A program made the position numbers and the translations under genes. A stretch of DNA of 64,000 nt, taken from positions 18,395-82,394 of the forward strand of contig NZ_LMUQ01000084.1 in assembly GCF_009765865.1 (NCBI RefSeq). The letters run 5' to 3'. Shown here piece after piece: positions 55,244-63,979 of the stretch. The notes under the pieces were generated by a model. The model saw nothing but the letters and a program-made list of their open reading frames with translations, was not told where the DNA came from and did no database searches. This DNA comes from Acidisoma sp. L85. GTDB taxonomy: Bacteria > Pseudomonadota > Alphaproteobacteria > Acetobacterales > Acetobacteraceae. Position 1 is the first letter of the stretch. The number at the start of each line of letters is the position of its first letter.

Positions 55244-58200
55244 TCAATAGTTGAATTGGTAGGTGACGCCGAGCCCGTTGCTGTCACTGCCGACCTGAGT
55301 CTGTAGCTTCAATCCTCTCGCGATATCGATCTGCACCTGAGCGCCGGTGTTGCCGCCGTTGGTGCCCTGGATCGCGCCGACATAGACGCCGGGCGCGACA
55401 TAGCGGCCTGCCTGCAAAGTCGGCGCGCTTTGCTTCTTGGTATTCACGGCTCCGGTGGCAGAGCTGCTGTCGCCGACAGAAAGTTGGTCGAGTCCAAGGC
55501 CCTGGCGCACGGTATTGAGCATGCCGCCTACGCCGCCACCGCCGACGCCCGCGAAAGACGCGAGCGTGCTGGCGATCTCGGCGATCTGAAACGGGCTGAG
55601 CTGCGTCGAGCTGCGGTGAAAAAGGATATAGGCAAGCACTTCATCCTGCGGCAGCGTGGGGTTCGAACTCAGAACGATCTTCGGCGCGCTCGCATAGCCG
55701 GTGACGGCGAGCGTCGCGGTGACGGTGCCGGAGATGGAAGTCGCCTCGAAATCGATCGACGGGTCGCTGATCTTGCCGCCGTCGAAACCGACTTGCCCCT
55801 TGGTAAAGGTGAGCGTCGCGGTGACGAGCGAGACATTGCCGCGGATCATGTCGAAATGTCCGCTCGGCACGAGTTCGGCGAGGGTGCCGCCGACATGCAT
55901 GCGGCCGCCGAGTTCCGCATTGAGACCATGGCCTCGTACGAAGATTCCGCGCGGCGCTTCCAGCGTGAGGTCCAGGGCGATGGCGAGGGGCGGCCCGGCG
56001 GGCGGTGCTGGCTTGTCGCCGGGCCTGTGAACTTTGAGCACGACGACGCTGGGAGGCAGGCTGTCGGGCACCTGAATATCCGCGCGGTCGATGCGGACGA
56101 GACCCTTCGCAGAGATGCCGTTGGCGACCGAGCCACCGACATGGACATTCGCATCCATCCGCGCGGTCAGCAGATCGCTTTGGATGGGCGCGGCATTGTG
56201 GGCGGTCACTGTAATGTCGAGCGGCAGCCCGGGCGCGGTGACGCCGACGCGTCCGCTGGCACCAATGGTTCCGGTGCCTGCCTGCGCGGTGAAGCTGTCG
56301 ATGACGAGTTGGTCGCCGGCGGCGCGCAGCCGTGCCGTCATGCCCGCGAGGTGAATGCCTTGCGCGAAATCCTGAAAATCGCCGTGGTCGAGATTGGCGG
56401 TGCCCGAGATGCGCGGCGCCGTGGCGGTTCCGGCGATGGCGATATCCAGCGTCAGGATGCCGCGGGCGCGTCGGCCGGCTGCTTCCAGGATCGGATTGGC
56501 GAGCGCGAGATCGAGCCGGCCGGCCGTATGGAGCGCGAGTGAACCGGTGGCGGAAAGCGGCGCGGTTCCGTTGACGGTGACGTGGCCGCCGCTCCCTGCG
56601 TCGAGCCGCGCATCGACCGTTGCGGTTTTGCCGGCGAGGCGGACGGTGGCGTTGATATTCGCCGGCGGCAGGGACGCGGCGGTGCCGACAGTTTGCCGCA
56701 GGCCGGCGCCACGCACCGTGACGGTGCCAACCGGGGCGGCGAGGCTGCCGGTGAGCTTGGCCTCGACATCGATGCGGCCGGCGGCATGCAGGGTGGGGGC
56801 GAAGGGCTTGGCCAGCGCCGGGGTGATGTTCGCGATGGTCGCCTGGAGGTTGAGGTTGGGCTTGACGGTGCCTGAAGCGTCGAGCGTGGCGGTGCCGAGG
56901 CTGAGGCGCAGGTGATCGACGCCGGTCGTGGCGCCGAAGTCGACTCGCGCCGGGCTGAGGAGACGGAGCTGTTCGCCATGCCAGGCGGCGTTGAGCGCCG
57001 CGAGCGCGAGGCGTTTCGTCTTGGCATCCAGCGTGGCGCGCAGATCGGCGCTGGCGGGGGCGCCCTTGAGGTCGGGCAGATTGGCGTTGAGCGTCAGCGC
57101 AAGGGCGTCGAGCGGGCCATCGGCGGTGGCGCGCGCCGTGCCGTGAATGCCGGCGGCGGCGATGCCATCGGCTGTGATGCGCGCTGAGATGCTCGGGTTC
57201 TTGGCGGGATCGCGCACGTCGCCGACCACTGATAACGCGCCGAGCCTGTTCTGGGCGAAGACGAGGTTCTTCGCCTTGAGGTCGAGATGGGCGGCCTGGC
57301 CGGGCGGCGCATCGAGCTTCAGCGCTAGGCTGCCGCCGACCGGCTGGCCGATCAGAAAGCCGAAATCGGCGAGCCGCGTAATGGCGAGGGACAGCGTGCC
57401 GCTCGGCAGGGTGGCGCCTTTGGCCAGGGCGACTTTGCCCGCGCCGCTGAGGCTTTTCCAGGAGGCACGGTCGATGGTGGCGGCCATGGCGCCATCCGCG
57501 CCGCGCGCGACGTCGATCGCGATATCGGCCGGGGAACCGGCGGGCTTGCCGGTGAGCCGGATCTTCGCCTGTGGCGCCGAGGGCAGGCCCGTCGCCTCGA
57601 TATGCAGCGCGATCGGGCCGCTGAGGGAGGCCACCGCGCGATTGGCCTGCGCCATGCCGACGGTGCCGGTCGTGTCGGTGGTGACGGAAAGGTCCGTCTG
57701 CGTGCCATGGGCTTCGCCTGTCATGGCGATGACGCCGGTCGCCTGGGGCGCGACATCGGCGAGGCGGCGGAGGGCGAGGGTCCAAGCCAAAACGAGCTGT
57801 TGCGACGCCGTCTGCCGGCTACCATGGGCGGTGAGGTCGATATCCTTGCCATGCACGGTGAGGCTGGAGAGCTGTAGGGCGGCCTGGGTCATGGCCGCTT
57901 CAAGCGCCAGGTGCACGTCGCCGCCGGTCAGGGCCATCACCTGCGGGATGGCCTGGGTAAGGTGGATATCGGCGGCGAGCTGGGCGGTGGTGGTGGAACC
58001 GTCCGCCGGGCGCGTCGCATGGGCGGTGATACGGGCGCTGCCGGCGATTGTCTGGTGAGCGATGGCGGCGAAGGGGGCGAGCGCGGGCAGGTCGAGCACC
58101 ACATCGGCGGCGAGATCCGGCTTCGTCTTGCCGGTGACGGTGAGGGTCAGCAGCGGGTGAGTCACCGTCAGCTTCACCGGGCGATCGGGCGCGTCCAGCG

Positions 58201-59308
58201 TGGCTGCGGCGGCGATGGTGATGGGCGTGTCGCCAAGCAGATCGGGGGGCAGGCCGGGTGCCACGAGTCCCGCCAAAGTCGCGTGTAGCGAGACGGCGCC
58301 GGTCGAGCCTTGGATGTCGGCGTTCAGCGCCTTGAGGCTGACGCCCGCGGCCTTCAGGCCTTCCAGGGTGATATGGCCGGTGGCGGCCGGCTTAGTGAAG
58401 GGACCGTCCGTGTTGAGGGCGATATCGACCTTCTGCCAGCCCATTCCGGGCTTCGGCTCCATCGCCGGCGCATGGGCGTCGATCGCGAGCTTGGCGGCCT
58501 GTCCGGCGAGGTCGATGACGCCATGCGCCCCGGCCTTGAGGTCGCCCGCCGTCAAAGTGAGCGCAAGTGCCTCTGCCGTTTGCGGACCGGAGACGTCGGC
58601 GGCGAGATGTAGCGCGCCGAGATTCGGCATAGAGGCGAGGCGGGACAGCATTCCTTTAGGCGGTTCGTCCATCGCCAGATGCGCGGTAAGCGCGTTGCCG
58701 CTCAGGCTGCCATTGACGGTATACATTCCGCTGCCGTCGAGGTCGTGCAATGCGAGCTTGACCGACCCATCGTCGCGCCCCGTCACGCTGGCCGAGCCCT
58801 CGGCGCCGACATTGATCGCGGCAGTGTGGGTGACGGCTTGCGCCACGGAAATGCGATCCACCGCGAGACGGTTGAGGAAGATCTGCACCGGCAAGGAGGG
58901 GATGGAGATGGTGGTGGTCGGCTTTTCCGGGGCCGGTGGTGGTGTGGTGCTGGGCGGCGGCAGGCGGAGCATGGTGACGCTGGCGGCGTGCACTTCGTCG
59001 ATCACCAGCCGCCGGTGCAGCAGCGGCGCTAGGGACAGCCGCAGGGTGAGGTCGTCGAGAGTGAGCCAGGCGCCGTCGTGGTCGAGCAGCTCGACATGGG
59101 CGAGGTGCAGGTCGGTCGGGATGCTGCCGGAGAGGCCGTCTATGCGGAAGATGCCGTTGGAGTGTTTGTTGGCGAGGGCGACGATCTCGCGCTGTCCGGC
59201 CGGCAGGTTGATGGCGATGATGACGCCGCCGATCAGCACGAGGACGAGCAGAAGCACCGCGCCGACCACGATGCCCAGCCATTTCGCGATGCGGCCGAGC
59301 AGGCGCAT
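55244..59308 (-). CDS. tamB: Translocation and assembly module subunit TamB
   Basis: The product is 1354 residues. An N-terminal membrane anchor (VVGAVLLLVLVLIGGVIIAINLP, about residues 14-36) is followed by a very long region of short beta-strand repeats and a C-terminal TamB (DUF490) domain with LPQDEVLAYILF and a terminal aromatic YQFNY. TamB spans the periplasm and works with TamA in outer membrane protein or lipid delivery. It overlaps tamA by one base. Confidence 0.94.
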   Translation of the reverse strand: MRLLGRIAKWLGIVVGAVLLLVLVLIGGVIIAINLPAGQREIVALANKHSNGIFRIDGLSGSIPTDLHLAHVELLDHDGAWLTLDDLTLRLSLAPLLHRRLVIDEVHAASVTMLRLPPPSTTPPPAPEKPTTTISIPSLPVQIFLNRLAVDRISVAQAVTHTAAINVGAEGSASVTGRDDGSVKLALHDLDGSGMYTVNGSLSGNALTAHLAMDEPPKGMLSRLASMPNLGALHLAADVSGPQTAEALALTLTAGDLKAGAHGVIDLAGQAAKLAIDAHAPAMEPKPGMGWQKVDIALNTDGPFTKPAATGHITLEGLKAAGVSLKALNADIQGSTGAVSLHATLAGLVAPGLPPDLLGDTPITIAAAATLDAPDRPVKLTVTHPLLTLTVTGKTKPDLAADVVLDLPALAPFAAIAHQTIAGSARITAHATRPADGSTTTAQLAADIHLTQAIPQVMALTGGDVHLALEAAMTQAALQLSSLTVHGKDIDLTAHGSRQTASQQLVLAWTLALRRLADVAPQATGVIAMTGEAHGTQTDLSVTTDTTGTVGMAQANRAVASLSGPIALHIEATGLPSAPQAKIRLTGKPAGSPADIAIDVARGADGAMAATIDRASWKSLSGAGKVALAKGATLPSGTLSLAITRLADFGFLIGQPVGGSLALKLDAPPGQAAHLDLKAKNLVFAQNRLGALSVVGDVRDPAKNPSISARITADGIAAAGIHGTARATADGPLDALALTLNANLPDLKGAPASADLRATLDAKTKRLALAALNAAWHGEQLRLLSPARVDFGATTGVDHLRLSLGTATLDASGTVKPNLNLQATIANITPALAKPFAPTLHAAGRIDVEAKLTGSLAAPVGTVTVRGAGLRQTVGTAASLPPANINATVRLAGKTATVDARLDAGSGGHVTVNGTAPLSATGSLALHTAGRLDLALANPILEAAGRRARGILTLDIAIAGTATAPRISGTANLDHGDFQDFAQGIHLAGMTARLRAAGDQLVIDSFTAQAGTGTIGASGRVGVTAPGLPLDITVTAHNAAPIQSDLLTARMDANVHVGGSVANGISAKGLVRIDRADIQVPDSLPPSVVVLKVHRPGDKPAPPAGPPLAIALDLTLEAPRGIFVRGHGLNAELGGRMHVGGTLAELVPSGHFDMIRGNVSLVTATLTFTKGQVGFDGGKISDPSIDFEATSISGTVTATLAVTGYASAPKIVLSSNPTLPQDEVLAYILFHRSSTQLSPFQIAEIASTLASFAGVGGGGVGGMLNTVRQGLGLDQLSVGDSSSATGAVNTKKQSAPTLQAGRYVAPGVYVGAIQGTNGGNTGAQVQIDIARGLKLQTQVGSDSNGLGVTYQFNY

Positions 59309-61125
59309 CAGAAGGCTTGCCCGATCCCGATATAGACTTCGAGCGCATCGCTATTCTGCTGTTTGATGAGCGGGACCGCGACATCGACGCGGATGGGTCC
59401 GATCGGGGTGTAGTAGCGCAGGCCGGCACCGGCACCGACCCGCAGCGGGCCGTTGAAAGGTGCGGAGGAGGCCGAAACCTGGCCCGCATCGGCGAAGACG
59501 GCGGCGCCGAAGCTTTTGCCGAAACGCTGACGGAACTCGACCGTGCCGGCATCGATGGCGGTGCCACCGACGGGATTGCCGTCTTTGAACTGCGGGCCGA
59601 CGGATTGGTATTTGTAGCCCCGGATGGTGGCGCTGCCGCCGCCGTAGAAGCGCTGATCAGGCGGCAGTTCGAAGGTGGTGGCGCCCTGCACAGAACCGAC
59701 AAGGCCTCGCAGCGCCACCACGCTGCGGCCGCCGCCACTCAGATCGATATAGGTCGAGCCATTAAGCTGGAGAATGGTGAAGGTCGCGCCGTTGCCGACG
59801 AAGGATTCGGTGGGCGTCACGGCGGCCGTGGCGCGCACCCCCTTGGTGGGGTCGAAGAGGGAATTTGTGGTGTCGTATTTCAGCGTCAGCGGAATTTGGA
59901 ACAGCCCGTAATTCCGCGTGGTGCCTTCTTGCTCGACTTGCTCGCCGATGATCGTCGCACCGACACTGCCACTGAGATATTTCGAGAGCTTGCGGGTCAG
60001 TGTGGTGCCGGCGAGCAGCGCCGTGCGGTCATAGGCTTCCAGGTTCTCTTTCAACGCGCCGACATTGAAGCTGAGACTCTGGTCGCGTTGCAGAAAGGCG
60101 GGCAGCGTATAGACCGCGCCGACATTGTAGCCGAGCCCATCGCTGGCGGAGCCGCCGAGGCCGGTGACGGCGGCGCTGAGCGTCAGGTTCTCGCCATTGC
60201 CGAAGAAGTTGTGATGCGTCCAGCTCGCCCCGAAAGTGCCGCCGGTATCCGTCGCGAATCCGGCGGTGAGGCTGACGGTGCGGGGCGGCGCCTCGGTGAC
60301 GGCGAAGGTGACGGGCAACCGGCCTTGCGAATCGAGCGCGGTGCCGGGAACCACGCGGACCGATGAGAAGACGCCGAGGCCCGCGAGATCCTGGCGGGCC
60401 GAATCGAGTCGCGTCGGGCTGAACTGCTCGCCGGGCGTCACGTCGAGTTCGCGGCGGACGAAGCCTTCATGCACAGACTTCAGACCAGCGATGGAGACGG
60501 CGCCGATATCGACGCGCGGACCCGTGGTGACTTTGTAGGTTACGTCGAGCGCATGGGCGGCCGGGATCTCATAGGCGTCCGGCGGGGCGACTTTGGCGAA
60601 TGCATAGCCCTCATCGAGCAGAGCCGATTCCAGCCGGACGCCAGCCGCCACCACCTCGGCGGCCAAGGCCGGGTCGCCGGGCTTGAGGTTGAGCGCGGCT
60701 CGGGCAGCGGCGGGAACATCGCCCTTCAGCGTTACGTTGCGGAGGTGAAAGAGCGGGCCGCGGGTCAGCGTGACGGTGACGGGCACCGCGACAGCGGCGG
60801 AGTATTTCGTGAGCAGCGCCGGAAGGTCGGGGTCGTCGAGATCGTGGCCGTCGATCTTGATGACCACGGTGCCGTCGTAGAAACCTTCGCTCTCCAGCAC
60901 GCTGAGCAGCCGGGCCTCGTCCGCGCGGGCGCGCAGAATGAGGGCGAAGGGGCCGACGGGCGCTTTGGTTCTCAGGGTGGCGAGCGTCGAGGTCGCGGCG
61001 GCGAGCTTGTCGAGCGCCTTGTCGCCGGTTGGCTCGAAGGTCACCGCATAGGGCTGTGGATCGGCCGCGCGCAAAGGAGGCGCCAGGATCAAGGCGGCCG
61101 TGGCGAGGGCGCCCGCCATGCGCAA
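59308..61125 (-). CDS. tamA: Outer membrane assembly factor TamA (BamA/Omp85 family)
   Basis: The product is 605 residues. A signal peptide covers about residues 1-20 (ending PLRA). POTRA domains span about 20-265, and a 16-strand barrel follows, with FYGGGSATIRGYKYQ (the L6 loop VRGF/Y-type motif) and a C-terminal IGIGQAF ending in Phe. It forms the outer-membrane part of the TAM complex with TamB. Confidence 0.94.
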   Translation of the reverse strand: MRMAGALATAALILAPPLRAADPQPYAVTFEPTGDKALDKLAAATSTLATLRTKAPVGPFALILRARADEARLLSVLESEGFYDGTVVIKIDGHDLDDPDLPALLTKYSAAVAVPVTVTLTRGPLFHLRNVTLKGDVPAAARAALNLKPGDPALAAEVVAAGVRLESALLDEGYAFAKVAPPDAYEIPAAHALDVTYKVTTGPRVDIGAVSIAGLKSVHEGFVRRELDVTPGEQFSPTRLDSARQDLAGLGVFSSVRVVPGTALDSQGRLPVTFAVTEAPPRTVSLTAGFATDTGGTFGASWTHHNFFGNGENLTLSAAVTGLGGSASDGLGYNVGAVYTLPAFLQRDQSLSFNVGALKENLEAYDRTALLAGTTLTRKLSKYLSGSVGATIIGEQVEQEGTTRNYGLFQIPLTLKYDTTNSLFDPTKGVRATAAVTPTESFVGNGATFTILQLNGSTYIDLSGGGRSVVALRGLVGSVQGATTFELPPDQRFYGGGSATIRGYKYQSVGPQFKDGNPVGGTAIDAGTVEFRQRFGKSFGAAVFADAGQVSASSAPFNGPLRVGAGAGLRYYTPIGPIRVDVAVPLIKQQNSDALEVYIGIGQAF

Positions 61126-61319
61126 GCCAGCAAGCAGCCGGAATCTTATCCTCCACCGACGCAGCGCCCTGTCCTCCCGGCTTATCTACCATGCTCTTAT
61201 CTCTGGCCCGGACGCCAAGGTCGATCCCTGGCGGCTCATCGTGGCGGCCGGAAGCACTTAATCGGGTCAAGGTTCCGTGAATGAGACGGACGTTAAGGCG
61301 GTGGGACGTTGCACAACAG

Positions 61320-61343
61320 AAAGGGCCGGTTTCCCGGCCCTTT
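61320..61343. terminator. Strong bidirectional hairpin terminator
   Basis: AAAGGGCCGG (61320-61329) and CCGGCCCTTT (61334-61343) form a perfect 10 bp stem with loop TTTC; CCGATTTTG follows on the plus strand. It lies between tamA (minus) and the hsp20 end (minus). On the minus strand it could end hsp20 mRNA. On the plus strand it has no visible gene before it. Confidence 0.8.
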
Positions 61344-61388
61344 CCGATTTTGCGCAGGATCGCTTGGTCTGAACCGCCCCCTGTTACC

Positions 61389-61475
61389 CGTCATGCTTTG
61401 CGACGGCAGAGCATTCTCGGCTTTGCTTGCTTCACAAGGCAAGCCGTGGATGGCAGGCCTTCGCGTGCCATGACG
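61389..61475. repeat. Dispersed palindromic element, copy 8
   Basis: It runs from CGTCATGC to GCCATGACG. The right hairpin GGCAGGCCTTCGCGTGCC and GCCGTGGAT are present; the left hairpin is decayed (TTTGCGACGGCAGAGC). It lies 21 bases after the hsp20 stop. Confidence 0.82.
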
Positions 61476-61496
61476 AGTGCTAGGGTCGAGCTTCAG

Positions 61497-61970
61497 TTAC
61501 GCCGCCTGAGCGGTGGGCTGGCTTTCGTTGGCGATGGTTTTCGCCTCGGGGTTGCTGCCGATCGCGATGCGGCGCGGCTTGAGCGCCTCGGGCACGACGC
61601 GCTTGAGGCCGACATGGAGCAAACCGTTGGTGAGATCCGCGCCCTCCACGACAATGTGGTCGGCCAGGGCGAAGCGGCGCTCGAAGGCGCGGCCGGCGAT
61701 GCCGCGGTAGAGGGTCGCAACCTTCTCGCCTTCCGGCGCGCGGACGCGGCCGGAGACGAAGAGGGTGTTTTCCTTGACCGTCACATCGAGATCCTCGGGC
61801 GCGAAGCCCGCGACGGCGACGGTGAGGCGATAGGCGTCCTCGCCGGTCTTCTCGATGTTATAGGGCGGGTATGTGGTGGTGGAGCCGCCGTCCTGCAGAC
61901 CGTCCAGGATATGGAGGAAGCGGTCGAAGCCGATGGCATTGGTCGAAAGTCGCGTGAAATCGCGGGTCAT
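61497..61970 (-). CDS. Small heat shock protein, Hsp20/IbpA family
   Basis: The product is 157 residues from ATG 61970, 6 bases after AGGAGG. The alpha-crystallin domain spans about residues 38-130 (YRLTVAVAGFAPEDLDVTVKENTLFVSG; FERRFALADHIVV). It starts like class A IbpA proteins (STNAIGFDRFLHILDGL). It holds unfolding proteins until Hsp70/ClpB act. Translation is probably temperature-controlled by its leader. Confidence 0.95.
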   Translation of the reverse strand: MTRDFTRLSTNAIGFDRFLHILDGLQDGGSTTTYPPYNIEKTGEDAYRLTVAVAGFAPEDLDVTVKENTLFVSGRVRAPEGEKVATLYRGIAGRAFERRFALADHIVVEGADLTNGLLHVGLKRVVPEALKPRRIAIGSNPEAKTIANESQPTAQAA

Positions 61971-62062
61971 CTGAAACCTCCTGAAAAGCAAGGTCGCTGT
62001 GGACGGACCGCCCAATCGGGCCGGTCCTTGGATCATCCGGGGCCCGCAATGGGCGCCCCCGA
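61971..62062 (-). promoter_or_regulatory. ROSE-like RNA thermometer in hsp20 leader
   Basis: On the minus strand ACCTTGCT and AGGAGGT (61976-61994) form a short hairpin that covers the ribosome site (61977-61982), with the TTGCT-AGGAG pairing and bulged G of ROSE elements. Upstream are hairpins GGACC-G-GCCC-GATT-GGGC-G-GGTCC and GGGGC...GGCCCC. ROSE elements are known before hsp20 genes in alphaproteobacteria and melt on heating. Confidence 0.75.
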
Positions 62063-62074
62063 CACCCCGGAAAT

Positions 62075-62110
62075 AGAAAAGGCCGCCCCCTGCTTCAAGG
62101 GGCGGCCTCC
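62075..62110 (-). terminator. Rho-independent terminator of rpmE
   Basis: Read on the minus strand, AGGCCGCCCC and GGGGCGGCCT (62099-62108 and 62080-62089) form a 10 bp stem around TTGAAGCAG, followed by TTTTCTATTT. It lies about 40 bases after the rpmE stop. Confidence 0.9.
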
Positions 62111-62146
62111 AAAAATCTCGCGCTTCCGTGTGGGCGCGTAACGGCG

Positions 62147-62374
62147 CTATTCTTTGCGGACGCCGATGCTGGCGAACTTCTTGTTGAACTTCGCGATCCG
62201 GCCGCCGGTATCGACGATGCGCTCCAGGCCAGTCCAGGCCGGATGCGACTTCGGGTCGATGTCGAGACGGATCGTATCCCCGGCCTTGCCCATGCAGGAC
62301 CGCGTTTTGAACGCGGTGCCATCCGTCATGATGACGTTGATCTCGTGATAGTCGGGGTGGATGTCTTGCTTCAT
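62147..62374 (-). CDS. rpmE: 50S ribosomal protein L31, zinc-free type
   Basis: The product is 75 residues. It starts [19 protein letters not shown] and has [25 protein letters not shown]. Only one Cys occurs and the zinc CxxC is missing, as in other alphaproteobacterial L31. It stabilises the intersubunit bridge. A strong terminator follows. Confidence 0.96.
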   Translation of the reverse strand: MKQDIHPDYHEINVIMTDGTAFKTRSCMGKAGDTIRLDIDPKSHPAWTGLERIVDTGGRIAKFNKKFASIGVRKE

Positions 62375-62472
62375 GGTTTCCGTTCCTGAGGCGCCACCGA
62401 TACGACCGGTCGCGCGGAAGCGCCGCCTATAGCGTGCTCAGGGCTCGCGGTGCAACCGGCGTGCCGGGATGG

Positions 62473-63048
62473 CTACTTCCGCTTCGCATGAGGACCGCCC
62501 GGCAACTCGGCGCGGAAGACGGTGTCGGCAAGTTTTTTCTGTGCGGGCGGCATCGCGGCATAGAGGACCTCGAAGGCGGCGGCGCTTTGCTTGAGGGTGT
62601 CCAGCCTTTGCTGTTCGAGGGCGACGAAGTTGTTCATGTCCTCAATGGCGTTGAAGCTCGGCAGCTTGGCGCGACGGTCCCGGTAGCTTTGGCCGGTATC
62701 GGCGGCGCCGTCCCGCATGATGTCCGCGAAATTGTTCCAGAGCGGCGTCTGGTCCGGCGTGACCTTGATCTGGTCGTGCAGCCGCTGCAGGTAGCCGTTC
62801 ATTGCGGCGCTGCCGTGGTGATGGCCGGTGGCTTTTGTGGGAGGCGCCGCTTTGGGCACCTCCGGCGGCACAGTTGCGCTGGCGGCTGACGGCACGACGA
62901 GACTGGCGGCGGGCGGCAGCTTGGGGACGGGAGGCGCCGCATCCGGCACTGCTAGCACGTTGGAGTCAGCAGAGGATTGAGCGAGGGCGGCCCCGGCCGA
63001 GCCGACCAGGATCGCGAAAGCCAGGAAGATGGTGGGATTGGGCTTCAT
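62473..63048 (-). CDS. Periplasmic Spy/CpxP-like protein
   Basis: The product is 191 residues behind AAGGAT. A signal peptide (about residues 1-23, ending ALAQ) precedes a Pro/Ala/Val-rich linker to about residue 75, then a helical domain with two LTxxQ-like motifs (VTPDQTPLWNNF and MPPAQKKLADT). Spy/CpxP family members are periplasmic chaperones or stress sensors. The family call rests on these motifs. Confidence 0.75.
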   Translation of the reverse strand: MKPNPTIFLAFAILVGSAGAALAQSSADSNVLAVPDAAPPVPKLPPAASLVVPSAASATVPPEVPKAAPPTKATGHHHGSAAMNGYLQRLHDQIKVTPDQTPLWNNFADIMRDGAADTGQSYRDRRAKLPSFNAIEDMNNFVALEQQRLDTLKQSAAAFEVLYAAMPPAQKKLADTVFRAELPGGPHAKRK

Positions 63049-63154
63049 CGCGGCGATCCTTACAGGTCAGCACCACCCAATACATAACGTATTCGAAATT
63101 AATTGCCAACGGATGTGGCGTATGCCGGTTCGATGTAAAAGAGCGGTGACGCTG

Positions 63155-63979
63155 TCAGGAGCCCTGGATCATGCCGAGCGCTCGCGCGCGACCGATGGCA
63201 TCCGGCGCCCCGCGGGCGGATTCGGCCCGCGCGATCAGAATCTCGGTTTCAGCCGCGCCGACGGTGTCGCGGCCCCGTGCCTCGGCCTGCTGACGCTGCC
63301 CCGCAAGGGTGAGCACCATCACCGCGTTGGCAGCCTCCCGCGCATCCGGTTCGGGCGCGTCGATGGCGAGGGCCATCTCATGCAGGGCATCTGGCAGGTC
63401 GCCGACGAGGGCCAGGGATAACGAGAGGTTGCCATGGAGCCGCGCGTCCGCCGGAGCGATTTTAAGGGCGCGGCGATAGACCGCCTGCGCCTCCCGCGAC
63501 CGTCCCGTCATATCCAGCGCCGTGCCTTCGGCCAGCAGGAGGTCGGCGTCAGGTGCTCGTCCGTCGAGGTGTTGCAGCAGCGGGAGCGCCTCGTTGACGC
63601 GACCTTCGCGGAGCAAAGCAATGGCGAGGCCACGTTCCGCCTCAGTGTTGTATGGCGCGAGGACCGCTGCGGCCCCAAAGGCCGCTTCGGCTTGGGGAGC
63701 GTCCCCGAGCATGTTGAAGGCCTCGCCCATATGGATTAGCGAGACAGCGTATCGGGGATCACGCCGGTTGGCCGTCCGATACAATGTGATGGCGCCCTGC
63801 GGGTCGCCGCTGTCGCGCATGGAATCGCCGATCCGCACCAGCATCGCGGCAGCGCCCTGGGTGGATCGTGGCACTTTGGTCAGTTGCGGCGATCGGGGCG
63901 TGGTGGTGCAGGCCGAGAGCAGAATAGTGGCGGCGGCGAGCGGGCCAGCCACCGCCACGCGAATGAGGCGGGCGCGCAT
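63155..63979 (-). CDS. TPR-repeat lipoprotein (TadD-like)
   Basis: The product is 274 residues. A lipoprotein signal with lipobox LLSAC (Cys at about residue 24) is followed by five or so TPR repeats (GDPQGAITLYRTANRRDPRY; GRSREAQAVYRRALKIAPAD). TadD-like lipoproteins assist secretin assembly for Tad pili; with no tad genes in view the role is open. The start is 21 bases from the window edge, so a longer N-terminus cannot be excluded. Confidence 0.82.
   Translation of the reverse strand: MRARLIRVAVAGPLAAATILLSACTTTPRSPQLTKVPRSTQGAAAMLVRIGDSMRDSGDPQGAITLYRTANRRDPRYAVSLIHMGEAFNMLGDAPQAEAAFGAAAVLAPYNTEAERGLAIALLREGRVNEALPLLQHLDGRAPDADLLLAEGTALDMTGRSREAQAVYRRALKIAPADARLHGNLSLSLALVGDLPDALHEMALAIDAPEPDAREAANAVMVLTLAGQRQQAEARGRDTVGAAETEILIARAESARGAPDAIGRARALGMIQGS

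Noticed and set aside
55430..56542. Plus-strand open frame of 370 codons inside tamB
   Set aside because: It is antisense to tamB, rich in Arg/Gly/Asp as expected for a shadow frame, and lacks a ribosome site or known domain.
21089..61475. Dispersed palindromes as a CRISPR array
   Set aside because: Copies are kilobases apart, differ in length, and have no regular spacers or cas genes.
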